A stretch of 64,000 nucleotides of DNA from Mesostigma viride (GCA_009746045.1 RPFO01000065.1:5531412-5595411), one strand, 5' to 3'; positions 11,101 through 22,422 are shown, counted from the stretch's first letter. Numbers and translations: made by a program. The notes: a model not told the origin generated them from the sequence alone.

Positions 11101-11536
11101 CTTGCACGTCCATACACCGATAGCGGTCCCCTTTTTGTCTTCCGACCGGCCAGCACTTGTGCGTTTCAGCTCACCTTTATCATGCGGGGACATCACCCGA
11201 GTTGACACATTCTTCCATGCCAGCACACACATTTCTGTGCGCCGTTAAGCCTGCCGACCAGAGCTGAGCCATGGTCAGATCTGATGCGCTGCCACCGGGG
11301 CAAGTCTCAGTTCTGTTCTCTTCCAAGTTCCAAAGCTGATCCATCTTTAAACTGGTGCAGGTGTTTGGTATTCATACACAACAAGGTATTCATAGCCTGG
11401 CAAGCTGGGAAAATCTGTCATTGCGTTTTTCTTTTAGGTTGACTACGTTGAGTTAGCCCGCACACTTCAGCAAATATTTTTGAAGCGATGAAACTTAAGT
11501 TGGAATGTGCTTTTTATTTAACAGGCTGCCAGCTGC
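8179..11536. other. Region with no supported gene
   Basis: No reading frame here shows a recognisable domain, consistent codon use or splice-joined continuity. Frames of 70-140 codons on both strands look incidental. It may hold the promoter and 5' untranslated exons of the large downstream gene, but I see no decisive signal. Confidence 0.4.
10091..10170 (+). repeat. 16-bp tandem repeat, five copies
   Basis: Unit TTATAGGTACTTGCTA repeated five times with single-base differences (GTCC in the third, GATAGGTAA in the last). No gene context is apparent. Confidence 0.85.
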
Positions 11537-11869
11537 ATGGTTATTCTATTGGTTGACAGTTGCACTTTTTTTTTTTTGGCAACTGGCGTGCAATCGGGAT
11601 TGCCCGTTGTTCTGTGGCGGGGTGCAGCACCACGTGGTGCAGGCGTACATCCACCCAGGCGGTGGCTTGTCCTCGCGTCCATCTGGGTGGCTTGCTTTGC
11701 GACACATGCGTGGCTTGCGGCAGCTCAGTTTGCTGGGGAGGGGTATGCGCGGGATGACGCCCACATGTGGATCTCGGAGGAGTACAACTACACGGCCAAT
11801 TGTCTGGGTATCGCCTCCACAGGGCTGGATGGAACTGCCATGGTGTGCAGCAACGCTCCATGCATGAAT
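11537..11869 (+). CDS. Exon E1: probable signal peptide and N-terminus
   Basis: ATG at 11537 opens a frame with a hydrophobic stretch, RRWLVLASIWVACFATHAWL followed by AAAQF, which looks like a signal peptide ending in an Ala-rich cleavage region. Then come acidic/aromatic residues and a Cys pair (TANC, MVCSNAPCMN). The donor is AAT|GTAAGC after 11869, phase 0. The true start is uncertain: a T11 run at about 11568 and an AG near 11628 allow an intron inside this stretch, with the real exon starting later. Confidence 0.45.
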
Positions 11870-11965
11870 GTAAGCGGCCCTGGCTCCAGCAACTACGAGA
11901 CCTATCTTCCCCCCCCCAGAGCCCATGGCCTCTGGCCCTTTGTTGCCCCTGCTATGTTCATGCAG

Positions 11966-12006
11966 CAACTGGATCTGCTTGATAGCAAACAACCCATTCT
12001 TGCACG
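11966..12006 (+). CDS. Exon E2: 41-bp micro-exon (tentative)
   Basis: Acceptor ATGCAG|CAA and donor CACG|GTATGC give phases 0 and 2, which fit E1 and E3. It would encode QLDLLDSKQPILA plus part of an Arg codon. The choice is driven by phase matching and open frame, so a different boundary is quite possible. Confidence 0.35.
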
Positions 12007-12223
12007 GTATGCCATAGGCATCGTTGGAGGCATGGGCAGCACGGGCAAGGGGCCGCCTGACCTGTTGCCGCTAGTGTCGGATCAGCCCGGTCTAGGGAAC
12101 CACAGAACAGCACACTGGGAATACCTACCTGTTTCGCTATGCGCCATTCCTCTGTCCATGCCAGGGTCATGTTGTCGGCCATTTCCCGCACACCCCACGT
12201 CGTCAAGGTTCTGTTCTTGTCAG

Positions 12224-12588
12224 CACACATGCCTGCACGCCCCCGCAATGGAGAGTGCCAGCAATGCACCCGCGAGTACCCTTCTATGTCAAGTGCGTAC
12301 GCTACCCACGGTGCCCACACCATCTGGCATCGTGCTTCCTCTGGCATCCGGCGTCCTCTTATCGGCAGGAGGTGCGGCGCGCCAACGGGTTTGATCCCAT
12401 CACAAGCTGCTCCGCCGGCGATGTCTTCCTAGTGGATGCCTCTGACGTCACGGTACAAAAGCCCTGCCAGCACCCAGACGACGGCATGACTTTCTCAGCC
12501 TTGTTTACGTTTGTCACGACTTCTGCTGCGGCGCGCTTGGATATAGGGCTGTACCTGCCTCAAGTGGCTGGCGGCGACGCACTGCATG
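12224..12588 (+). CDS. Exon E3: N-terminal extracellular module, part 1
   Basis: Acceptor TTGTCAG|C (phase 2) and donor GCATG|GTGAGG (phase 1). The translation includes GFDPITSCSAGDVFLVDASD, VTVQKPCQHPDDGMTF, then AAARLDIGLYLP and GGDALHG. This layout (Cys, acidic strand, a T/S-A-A-x-R-x-D-I-G-x-Y strand, G-x-A-L-x-G) resembles an uncharacterised module I recall from secreted bacterial proteins, where it precedes repeated surface domains. The module continues seamlessly in E4 and E5, which supports the splicing. Confidence 0.5.
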
Positions 12589-13382
12589 GTGAGGACTCGC
12601 CTTGGTAGTGCAGAGAAATCGATCCGCCTGCCACATGTGCAGAATTGGTTACCCATTTCTTTCTTCTGCACACATATCTTTCATCTCGGTGGCGTACCAG
12701 CCGGGCTGGGTAACGCGACAAAGGTAGTGGAGACAGCAGAGTTGCGAGTGCCAGGAGTAAGAACCAGCTGTCGCCATTTTGTGTGCACTTTGCAGTTGAC
12801 TGGCTCTCATACCAGTTGTCTAGCGGATAGTTTTCATACCAGTGTTTATGGACATTGTACGACTAAGTCTTGGTGCGTATGGCAAGTACTGCAAGGCAAT
12901 GTCCGTGGGGCCAACCCGTTAAGGTTCAGCAGTCTGCCGATTGGCCGGGCAAATAATGAGTGTGTGAAGATCACAGCTGCATTTGCGGTCCACGTGCCAG
13001 CGAGCAGCAAAGGGGTCTGGTGCGCTTGCCGCCACATGGAGGCTTCTCCTAGAGGACAAGTGGCACCTGAAATGTGGGCCAGCCAAACGTATGTGGGCTA
13101 GACTTAAAACACTAACATGGCATGACTGTAGCAGAGTGTGGATGAAGATCATACAGAACACCCTACTTTCGTAATAACCACCCTACTTGTTCGAGGCGTG
13201 CCATGTCTCGTAGTCATTCATCATGCCTTGGTCTAGCAGTGGCTGGTGCCGTGCGCGTTGTTCTGGCCATGGCTTCCAAGCCTTGAAGAATACTTTTGAA
13301 CTCTAGGCCTGACTGTCCTCCTACAAACTGCATCCTACTACCAACTGCATCACCCCATGAACCTGGCTTTATCTTTGTCCAG
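12589..13382 (+). other. Intron 3
   Basis: GTGAGG...CCAG, about 0.8 kb. No gene, repeat or conserved module is seen in it. Confidence 0.45.
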
Positions 13383-13516
13383 GCAATTCATCTTGCGTGA
13401 TTGCATCCCTACCTCGCGGCCCTAGCCCGACGTTTCATGACCTGGACGGTGCCCATCCGGACTACTGCGGTGACATGTCGGCGACCGCAAACGACATCAT
13501 GAGGGCATTCATGCAG
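13383..13516 (+). CDS. Exon E4: N-terminal module, part 2
   Basis: Acceptor TGTCCAG|GC (phase 1) and donor ATGCAG|GTGCGT (phase 0). It encodes NSSCVIASLPRGPSP, then FHDLDGAHPDYCGDMSATAN. The D-L-D-G...D-x-C-G-D core continues the E3 module after GGDALHG and leads into the VTLPC of E5. The NSS sequon suggests N-glycosylation. Confidence 0.55.
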
Positions 13517-13755
13517 GTGCGTGCGCCTCCGCTTAGGCCTTCGTGGGCACACTGTCAGGCCTGCTCCAAGCCGCCACCTTGTCCACCGATCCCTTGGTAG
13601 AAATGTGCACCTGGGATGCGTGCTTGGTTTGTATATAGCGGCATGGCAATGTCCTTCTCGGAGGCTCTTTTGCCTGGGTGGTTCCTGATGCTGCAATCTC
13701 CTGAGAAAATCGCGCAGCTGGCGATCTCATCTGAGCTGTTTTTCTGAAAGGGCAT

Positions 13756-13980
13756 GCGTGGGCGGGGTGGGGACGGGGGTATGGGCGGGGGCGGGGTGTG
13801 GGCGGGGGCGGGGCGGTGGTGTGGGCGGGGCGGGGGCGGGGGTGGGGGCGGGGTGGGGCGGGGGCGGGGGCGGGGGCGGGGGCGGGGGCGGGGGCGGGGG
13901 CGGGGCGGGGGCGGGGCGGGGCGGGGCGGGGGCGGGGGCGGGGGCGGGGGCGGGGGCGGGGGCGGGGGCGGGGGCGGGGC
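13756..13980 (+). repeat. GGGGCG-type microsatellite in intron 4
   Basis: About 225 bp of near-uninterrupted G4-5C units, fully G-rich on the plus strand, preceded by an imperfect G/T-rich version. Predicted to form G-quadruplex or R-loop structures. It lies between the E4 donor (13517) and the E5 acceptor (14039). Confidence 0.9.
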
Positions 13981-14039
13981 ATACATGCGCATAATGTATG
14001 CGCCTATGGGTGGGTTGGTGAACATACCCTTGTGTGCAG

Positions 14040-14214
14040 GTCACCCTGCCCTGTAGCTATTATGATGCAGCCAGCGGCCTGCTGGCCTACCCCTACTGCA
14101 TCTCGTACAAGGTGGCTGGTGACGTTCCGAAGCAGTGCTACAACCCGCTGCAGACCGTGCTGGGCACATCAGCCAGCTGCTCCTGCGGAACAGTCCAAGT
14201 CCCAGTTCCTGGTG
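14040..14214 (+). CDS. Exon E5: N-terminal module, part 3
   Basis: Acceptor TGTGCAG|GTC (phase 0) and donor GGTG|GTAAGG (phase 1). It encodes VTLPCSYYDAASG, LLAYPYCISYKV, and a terminal Cys cluster with TSASCSCGTVQVPVPG. Together with E3 and E4 it makes one Cys-containing domain of about 170 residues. The ending C-x-C followed by a hydrophobic strand fits the bacterial-like module mentioned at E3. Confidence 0.55.
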
Positions 14215-15178
14215 GTAAGGACCGCTTCATATCACCTCGTGGTACAGCCTTTGATCAGCTATAGCTGGCGGCAGTCACCTTGCAGTCATGGAGGCATATC
14301 CTAATGGCTGCTCATACGGCGCCTAAGTGTCGTTGTTGGACTTAGTCGTTACTAATAATGACTCCTTCCCCCACCATCTTCTGGCACGTATCTGAACTTT
14401 TCTTAGCGCAATGGTCACCTTGCGATTGCATAGAGCACGGCTCACATCAATGGCACTCTTCTAAAATGGGCCTAGGACAGCTGGTTGAGGCGACAGCTTC
14501 AAACAGAAGAATGCAATGTTGTCTATTGATATTCCTGGCGATGGGGCTTTCCAGAGGTTGGATTTACGTAGGCCAGGAGATGGTGGCTAGGAACTCCTGA
14601 CAAAGGTTGGCCTGACAAAAGGTAGAGTCCTGGCAATGACGCTTGCACTACAAAAGCTCGGTCAGGACCTACGAGGCATTTTGCTTACCAGTCTGGTGGA
14701 AACTGGCTGGTCAAAACTCTTTGGGACATCACGTTGGTGGTCCCCTTTCCTTCGTTCAGCTTTTGCACTCTGTTGTAATGCAGTGCAATCTCAGGTGCAC
14801 ACATGGCTTGAACTAGGGGGCTGTTACTCAGCAGGGGTGGCTGCCATGTAAGTGTCATCATCCAGGATCATCCTCTCCCTGCCAGGGCGGAAACCTCGCC
14901 GTTTATTTGTGAATGAATAGAACCTGAAGATCTGCGCGCAATTTCTTTTTCCACTAGCACGAGCCTCGTTTTCATCACCTGCTGCACGTGTCAATGCTTT
15001 CAATTGAAGTCGTCATTCCTTTTAAGTAGCCTACCAAATCAGTAACCACTTCTTAGTAGCAAATGAATCCCCTTTCAGGATTGCCTGGTAAAGAGGCAGC
15101 GGACACGGGGGTCAATATTGTGGGCACAGTTGACTATCTGCTGCCCTGCCATGGTCTTGTAATTGTGTTTGTCTGCAG
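14215..15178 (+). other. Intron 5
   Basis: GTAAGG...CTGCAG, about 1.0 kb. No gene or repeat recognised. Confidence 0.5.
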
Positions 15179-15640
15179 GTTCTCCGTCCTCGCCACCTCA
15201 TCACGCATCAGCAGCATCGCCCCGCCCGTCAGCGAGGTCAGCCAAGGTTTCCACGTCCTCAACCACTGCAGAGGAGTGCTTGAGCTCGTCAGACAACTTG
15301 TACTTTGAGGTGGTTCAGGCCCTTTCTGAAGCGCCTGTGTGCCAGTACCCCATCTACCTCTATGATGCCGAGACTGACTGCCCCGACAGCACATGTCCGG
15401 CGGGCACGAGTGACCGGCGCTGCTGCGCTTGCCTTGAGAAGCTGCTCACCATTCTCCAGACGTCGCGAAACGCAGATACAGGGCAGCTGAACATGGAAGT
15501 GATGGCGAGCTGTGGGTCGCTGAGCGTGGGTGGCTGCCCCTTGGATTCCTTCCTTCATGCTGCGAGCTTGTGCAATGCCACCGACCCAGGCAACAGCCCC
15601 AACTTGACGGCAGGGGTGGCAGCAGTACGAGAAATGACTG
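15179..15640 (+). CDS. Exon E6: 10-Cys module 1
   Basis: Phase 1-1 exon of 462 bp. A short Ser/Pro-rich linker leads to the module: CLSSSDNLYF, PVCQYPIYLYDAE, CPDSTC, RRCCACLEKLL, ASCGSLSVGGC, ASLCNATD and NSPNLT. Ten cysteines are in the order C-C-CxxxxC-CCxC-C-C-C, implying up to five disulphides. I do not recognise the family. The module is the most divergent of the set, with ASC where the others have ARC. NLT and NAT are N-glycosylation sequons. Confidence 0.75.
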
Positions 15641-16704
15641 GTAAGCTACATTGCTCTTCCTTTCCCCAAGAGTTTCCCCCATCGCTTGCGACTTTCTACT
15701 GCTTTCTTTGTGTCTTGCTTGCAAGGTAAAGTTTTAGAAGTCACCTCTTGCATGGAGGTTTACGGTGAGCTGTCTGTTGGGGTCAAAAGGCGCGGATAGA
15801 CATGACATGACATGCGGGCAGTTGGCACCTAACACCAAAGTCGCGGGGTAAAGAGGGGGGGATGGCAGTATGGCAAAGAGGTCGAAAGGCCAGATGGTTT
15901 AAGTGGCCTCTTGACATCCAGGCCAGATGGTTCATGTGGCCAGAAAACGCTGGTTTAGTTGCCAGCAAGCCCATGCTTCAGCGCCACACCTTTGCCAGAG
16001 AAATGGCCTGTATGAGGAACTGTGGAATGCCCATCATCAAGAGATTGCCCATACTTGGGCTGCACATTCTCTGCTCCACCCTTGATAATGTGCTATGTCC
16101 TATCCAAGCGTTACATGCCAACTTGCTGAAGACTAATTCGCCGAACAGTGCATACTTTGGAATGTGAATGTGTCCGCACTTTGGTCCTTGTGCCTGTGTA
16201 ACCTCGGGATATGTGCTTTTGTCAGTATCAGACCTTTCCATTTGTTTTGGTACTTCATCTGTGACCACGTGGAAGGTATACACCATACCTAGGTATGCCA
16301 TCACTTCCTTCCGCACTTACCCAGGTGTACTACAACTTTGCTTCGCTTGCAACGTAGACTTCTTTCATGGCTTGTGCCTAATCTCTCTAAGAGTTGCCAT
16401 GATTTGATGAACTTTTCTCACGGCCGCGTTCAGCTATAGTATTGCAGGCTAGTCTGGGCAGCAGGTAGTTAGAATCCCTGCCACCGCATGGTCCTGCGTT
16501 CAACTCCTAGTACCTTTTTGACAGGCCTAAGTGTGGCAGACTTCAGTCTTGACAGACTAAAGTTTTGCTACTAAGACATCAGCCATGCCAATGGATGCCA
16601 AGCCTTGAGTTATTGACTTGAAGATAGGCTATTTGTCTGGGCCCTGCTAGCAGCTTACATCAAATTCTGTCCTCCATTTGGGTTTCTTTCATGTGGCAAT
16701 GCAG
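15641..16704 (+). other. Intron 6
   Basis: GTAAGC...ATGCAG, about 1.06 kb. No gene seen. A short imperfect duplication (GGCCAGATGGTT) occurs at about 15889 and 15922. Confidence 0.5.
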
Positions 16705-18077
16705 CTCTCTGGTCACCGTCACCACCAAGTGCTGGCCCGGTAACGCCAACGAGCCCTTGGCCACGGTCCCCTAGCACCCCAGTGCAACCAGAACCTTCAG
16801 CACCTCCCACTCCACCAAGTCCATCACCCCCGCATCCACAACTGCCCACAGCACCCTCCTCCCCACCACGGTTACCACCAAAACCTTCCTTTCCACCACC
16901 ACCACTGCTGCCACAGCCACCACCTCCCTTTCCACCACTACCACCTCCACTGCCACTACAGCCACTACTGCCTTCCTTTCCACCACCACCACCACCACCA
17001 CCACAGCCACTACTGCCTTCCTTTCCACCACCACCACCACCACCACCACCACAGCCTTCCTTTCCACCACCACCACCACCACCACAGCCACCACTACCAC
17101 CTCCACTGCCACTACAGCCACTACTGCCTTCCTTTCCACCACCACCACCACCACCACCACAGCCACTACTGCCTTCCTTTCCACCACCACCACCACCACC
17201 ACCACCACCACCACAGCCTTCCTTTCCACCACCACCACCACCACAACAGCCACCACTACCACCTTCTCTGCCACCACAGCCACCACCACCTCCCTTCCCA
17301 CCATCATCACCATTGCCTCCAGTACCCCCGTTTCCACCAACTCCACCACCACCACCAGCAGCACCTTTGCCGCCATTGCTGCCATCACTTCCATCAACCA
17401 TGCCTCTAATGCCTTACTCCCCCCCATGCCACCATCACCACCTCTGGGCCCTTTACCTCCTTCCCCCCCCATGCCACCACCACCACCACCTCTGGGCCCT
17501 CCACCTCCCTTCCCATCCATTCCATCAACACCGCCTCCCCCATCACTGCCGCCTCCAGGGCCCCTCCTGCCACCGCCAGCCACGTGGCCACCCCCACCCT
17601 CACCCCGGCCACCAACCAACTCCCCTCCGCCTCCACCTTCCCCGCCGCCGCCATCTCCTAGGCCACCCCCGGCATCACCCCATGCCCCGCCACCATATCC
17701 GCCTATGGAGGGCTGCGCCGAAGCAGATTTCGCCCTGACCTATGCCCTGCTGCTTCTTCTCTCCGAAGAGCCCGTGTGCCAGTTCCCCTCCTACCTGCAC
17801 GATGCCGACAGCAACTGCCCCGACAGCAGCTGTGCGTTGGGCAGCAGTGGCCTGCGCTGCTGCCCTTGCCTGGAAAAGCAGCTGGCGATGTTCCTGACGT
17901 CGACGGATTCAGCAACAGGCCAGCGGAACGTGCAGTTGCTGGCGCGCTGCGGGTCGTTGAGCGTTGGCGGCTGCGCCGTGTCTGAATTCATTGATGCCAT
18001 GAGCATGTGCGTGGCAACGAACACAACCAACTCGCCCAATCTGACGGCAGGGGTGGCAACGCTTCGGGAACTCGCAG
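16705..18077 (+). CDS. Exon E7: long Pro-rich linker plus 10-Cys module 2 (frameshifted)
   Basis: Starts in phase 1 with SLWSPSPPSAGPVTP and a ~230-residue Pro linker with LLPSFPPPPPP repeats (16880-17330). It ends with the module EGCAEADF...NSPNLTAGV, donor GCAG|GTGATT in phase 1. The length of 1373 bp is not divisible by three. The linker is open in one frame from the acceptor, but the module lies in another, so a frame change is needed near C-runs at about 17420-17470. Either the C-run length is misread or this exon is broken. Confidence 0.6.
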
Positions 18078-18465
18078 GTGATTTTGCAACCTCCAGCTCA
18101 TGTGCTTGCGATGCAGATTGGTGGTAATGGAGTGGCTGTCGGGGGGACCGAGGGCAGTCGATGCTTGGTGTTTTCAATCATCCATGACCTGTTCTCATCC
18201 TCCCTGAACATCTCTCATGTCTCGTGTCAGGTGTCAGGATAAGGGATCCCCGGCTGACTAGATTGGCTGATCGCTAGACTTGATGGCACATGAGTACATA
18301 AAAGAGGGCTCGTATGTTGCCTCTGTGTTTCGTCTGTCATGGATTTCTAACCAGCATGTCGGCGATTATGCGAGCCATGCCTCCTGCCAGCTTTCTTGTT
18401 ATGGCACTACTTATGCCTTCTCCCTGCTGCACACCACCCTCTTGGCTCTATTTTGCCTACTGCAG

Positions 18466-18972
18466 GGATGATGCCCCTGAGTCCAACTCCATCCACGCTC
18501 CTGACCCCACCACCGCCTCCTGCAGGGTCCCTCCTGCCACCACCAGCATCACCTCCCCCCGCCGAACTGTATCCTCCGCTGCCGCCTGCACCTGCACCCT
18601 CGGAGGACTGCCAGGTGGCAGACGACAGTTTGTGGTATGACCTGTCCATGGCCACATCCCCCGAACCGGTGTGCCAGTACCCTACCTACCTCTATGATGC
18701 TGACACGGGTTGCCCCGACAGCAGCTGTGGGGTGGGCGACGGCGACAGGCACTGCTGCCCCTGCCTTGAGATTCAGCTGATGGTACTCGGGAACTCCACA
18801 GACCCAGCCACGGGGCAGCTGAACGTGCAGGTGTTGGCACGCTGCGGGTCGTTGAGCGTGGGCGGCTGCACCGTGATTAAATTCATGGAAGCAATGAGTG
18901 TGTGCGCCGGGACAAACTCGAGCAACTCGCCCAATCTGATGACAAGGCTGGAGGCGTTGCGGCAACTCACAG
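18466..18972 (+). CDS. Exon E8: 10-Cys module 3
   Basis: Phase 1-1, 507 bp, open throughout. Short Pro linker (LTPPPPPAGSLLPPP), then EDCQVADDSLWYDLSM, PVCQYPTYLYDADTGC, CPDSSC, HCCPCLE, LARCGSLSVGGC and MSVCAGTNSSNSPNL. All ten cysteines are present. The donor is CACAG|GTACAT. Preceding and following introns (18078-18465, 18973-19496) show nothing else. Confidence 0.75.
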
Positions 18973-19496
18973 GTACATTTGCACCCGCTGGCAAGGACAG
19001 GGTTTGCTTTGACGAGTGATGGTATCCCTGCAATGTGCATCGGTGGCAGGGCCTATGGGTTTGCGGCTTCACGGGGGACCGAGGATGGGGGATGAGGGAT
19101 GGGCGGTAGCTTGCAATCAGCAGTGACCCGTTCACATCAACCGGGGAAATGTTTCATGTGGGGCTGGAGGCTGCCTAAGCAGAATTGTTGCTAGACCTAG
19201 TGTCGCATGGACGCAGACATCAGGTGGCCTGGTAGAGTGCCCCTGTGGCTCGCTTGTCATGCATGCTGATGCATCCATGTAATTTTTTCCTTTGTATGGG
19301 GGGTGGCCTCTTCACCCTGCCTGCCTTTCCCTCAGTCTGAGTGATGACCCTAGGTGCGCCACGTAGGCTCCATGAGGTCCTGTGTGTTGCTTGTTCACCA
19401 GTGGGGCGTGCATCATGGCAGCTTTCTTTTGATGGCACTCATCGTGGCCTCTCCCTTCCGCACACCATCATCTTGGCTCGACCTTTCCTACTGCAG

Positions 19497-20240
19497 GAAT
19501 GATGCCCCCGCGGCCGCCTCCATCCACGCTCCTGACCCCACCACCGCCGCCTCCAGGGCCCCTCCTGCCAACCACAGCCACCTGGCCACCGGTGCCCCAG
19601 CCACCAACCAACTCCCCTCCACCGCCTTCCCCGCTTCCACCATCTTCCACGCGACCACCACCCTCCTCACCGCTGGTTTCCCCGCCGCCACCACCTTCCT
19701 CACCGCCACCATTCTCCCCACCGCCACCACTTTCCCCACCACCTCTCTTCCCGCCGCCTCCACCTTCCCCGCCGCCACCGCCTTCCTCGCCGCCTCCACC
19801 TTCCCCGCCGCCGCCATCCCCTGGGCCACCGCCTGCATCACCGCACGCCCCGCCACCATATCCGCCTTTGGAGGGCTGCGCCGAAGCAGATTTCGCCCTG
19901 TCCTATGCCCTGCTTCTTCTTCTCTCCGAAGAGCCCGTGTGCCAGTTCCCCTCCTACCTGCACGATGCCGAAACCGGCTGCCCCGACAGCAGCTGTGCGT
20001 TGGGCAGCAGTGGCCTGCGCTGCTGCCCTTGCCTGGAGAAGCAGCTGGCGATGTTCCTGATGTCGACGGATGCAGCCACGGGCCAGCGGAACGTGCAGTT
20101 GCTGGCGCGCTGCGGGTCATTGAGCGTGGGAGGCTGCGGCTTGACTTCCTTCGTCCAAGTGATGAGCGTGTGCGTGGGGACAAATGCAACCAACTCGCCC
20201 AATCTGACGGCGGATCTGGAGTCCATAAGGTCTTACCTGG
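19497..20240 (+). CDS. Exon E9: Pro-rich linker plus 10-Cys module 4
   Basis: Phase 1-1, 744 bp, fully open. The ~115-residue linker is rich in SPPPP and PPSSPPP. The module is A-type: EGCAEADFALSYALLLLLSE, PVCQFPSYLHDAETGC, SSCALGSSGLRCCPCLEKQL, ARCGSLSVGGC, MSVCVGTNATNSPNLT. It is very close to the A exons of the following array and probably their parent or sibling. Confidence 0.75.
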
Positions 20241-21052
20241 GTAAGCTGCAGAGTTTATTGTTAATGCAATTTTGTCACTAGTTCAGCTGCCGAATGTTCT
20301 GACCTCAGTGCAAGCGTGAGGTCATTTACCTTCTTGTTTTGGTCAAAAATTTGACTTTTGCCAAAAAAAATGGCATCAAAGTGTTGACTTTTTACCCTAA
20401 AGTGTTGTCTTTTTCTTAGAATTTTGTAGTGTTTGCATAAACATTTGACTAAAACATCACATGAGCAGATATACTGTCACCTCGGCTGATTTGGAGTTGT
20501 GTTTCGTTGGAAAGGCTGGTAGGATGCGTTGTGCATCCAACTCCCAAGAAATACTTAAATAATTAGTTTTGTGGACTAGGAAGTCCCCGGAAATTCAGTC
20601 CAAATTAGAACTCCACCCATATTTCACCAGTTTTTTAGACCGCTTCTTTGCAAAAAGTAGCATGGTCGCTTTGTCGGTAGAAGATTTTCAACTGCCCGTT
20701 AGCTCACCACCGTCCCACATTGCCTGCAGGGCTTGCTAGTGCTCCGTGACCTCCCAGCAGAGGCTTCTATTCAACTTAGCGTCTACATTTTCGTTGTTGA
20801 CTGCATGGCAAACTGCTCACTGATGTGCCTCGGCCTCCGCTGCTATGGAAGTCCTGCTACCCTTTTGTTTGTCACCACCATGTCACCCTTCAAAGTTACA
20901 CCAGGCTGGACTACAACATGGTTTGCACCATGTCCGATTGATCATGTCGGTGTGCATCATCCATGAACCCGTGATGGTTGTGTTTTGTCTGCCTTTCTCC
21001 CAGGACGTTGCTCATGGTATGTTATCGCCACCGTATCTTTCGTACCCTGCAG
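20241..21052 (+). other. Intron 9
   Basis: GTAAGC...CTGCAG. The segment from about 20680 to 20862 resembles 22150-22370, the intron before the B exon (shared GCAGGGCTTGCTAGTGCTCC, GATGTGCCTCGGCCTCCGCT). This indicates an older duplication. The rest is unremarkable. Confidence 0.6.
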
Positions 21053-21721
21053 GATTTCTGCCACCGCCACCTCCTCCCTCTTCCCCACTGCCACCACCAC
21101 CGCCTTCAGGGCCATCCCCACCCTCTCCCCGGCCACCAACCAGCTCCCCCCCACCGCCTTCTTCGCCACCACCACCTTTCCCGCCACCACTGCTTTCTTC
21201 CTCGCCACCACTTTCTCCACCACCACCCTCCCCGCCCCCACCACTTTCCCCGCCGCCACCACCCTCCCCGCCACCTCCACCTTCCCCGCCGCCGCCATCC
21301 CCTAGGCCACCGCCAGCATCACCGCACGCCCCGCCACCATATCCGCCCATGGAGGGCTGCGCCGAAGCAGATTTCGCCCTGACCTATGCCCTGCTGCTTC
21401 TTCTCTCCGAAGAGCCCGTGTGCCAGTTCCCCTCCTACCTGCACGATGCCGAAACCGGCTGCCCTGACAGCAGCTGTGCGTTGGGCAGCAGTGGCCTGCG
21501 CTGCTGCCCTTGCCTGGAGAAGCAGCTGGCGATGTTCCTGATGTCGACGGATTCAGCCACGGGCCAGCGGAATGTGCAGTTGCTGGCGCGCTGCGGGTCG
21601 TTGAGCGTGGGAGGCTGCGCGTTGACGTCCTTCGTCCAAGTGATGAGCGTGTGCGTGGGGACAAATGCAACCAACTCGCCCAACCTGACAGCAGATCTGG
21701 AGTCCATGAGGTCTTACCTGG
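21053..21721 (+). CDS. Exon E10: A-type module, array copy 1 (intact)
   Basis: Phase 1-1, 669 bp. Pro linker of about 95 residues (SPRPPTSSPPPPSS and similar), then the A-type 10-Cys module ending in NSPNLTADLESMRSYLG. The acceptor CCCTGCAG|GA is the one that keeps phase 1; an upstream CCCAG at 21003 would give phase 0. The donor is CTGG|GTAAGC. Secreted and probably O- and N-glycosylated by analogy with hydroxyproline-rich wall proteins; function unknown. Confidence 0.75.
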
Positions 21722-22422
21722 GTAAGCTGCCAGAGATGCCTATCGCTTATGCCATTTTGTCACTAGTTCAGCTGCCAGAGTACTTTCCTTCAGCGTGAGT
21801 GCAAGTTCATCCCCCTTCTTGGGTATGTGTATATATCTAGCTCTGTGCCGGTAGGTATTTCTCCCAGAATGGGGCACATCACGGAATGGGGTTCAAACGC
21901 CTATTGATGGGGATACTGCTGTTGTGTCTATTTCTGCAAGGCCAGGCTGATGTGGGGCTTTATCCTCATAAGTTGCCTTCCTCCACGGGCATGTCTGAAT
22001 GCCTGCACCCTGCAAACTTAAAGTTACGTTTTTCTGACAGGTTGGTACTATGCGTTGTGCATCCATGTCCCAGGAACATGAGCCCAAGTAAGGACTCCAC
22101 CAGTATTTGACCCCATGTTTGGATCACTTGTTTGAAATAAATAGCATGGCCGCTGAGTCGGTAGAAGCTTATTGACTGCCCACCAAGGCACCAACGTCCC
22201 ACATTGTCTGCAGGGCTTGCTAGTGCTCCGTGACCTCCCAGCAGTGGCTTGTATGTAACTTAGCACATACCAATTTCATTGTTGACTGCATGGCAAACTG
22301 CTCACTGATGTGCCTCGGCCTCCGCTGCTATGGAAGTCCTGCTACCCTCTTTCCTGTGACTTGAAAGCACAACAACCCATCTTTTTCCAAGTGCGCACTT
22401 TGTTGCGGGTCAACCTGTGCAG

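Noticed and set aside
9008-11250. Several 80-140-codon frames on both strands at 9.0-11.3 kb
   Set aside because: No domain, no compositional bias like that of the real exons, and overlapping frames on both strands; nothing favours any one of them.
16655-17619. Long Gly-rich and Val/Glu-rich frames on the minus strand (also near 13.5-14.0, 21.0-21.4, 42.1-45.3 and 50-53 kb)
   Set aside because: They mirror the Pro-codon repeats and the G-rich microsatellite on the plus strand. No domain, no conserved start, and they change with every repeat copy.
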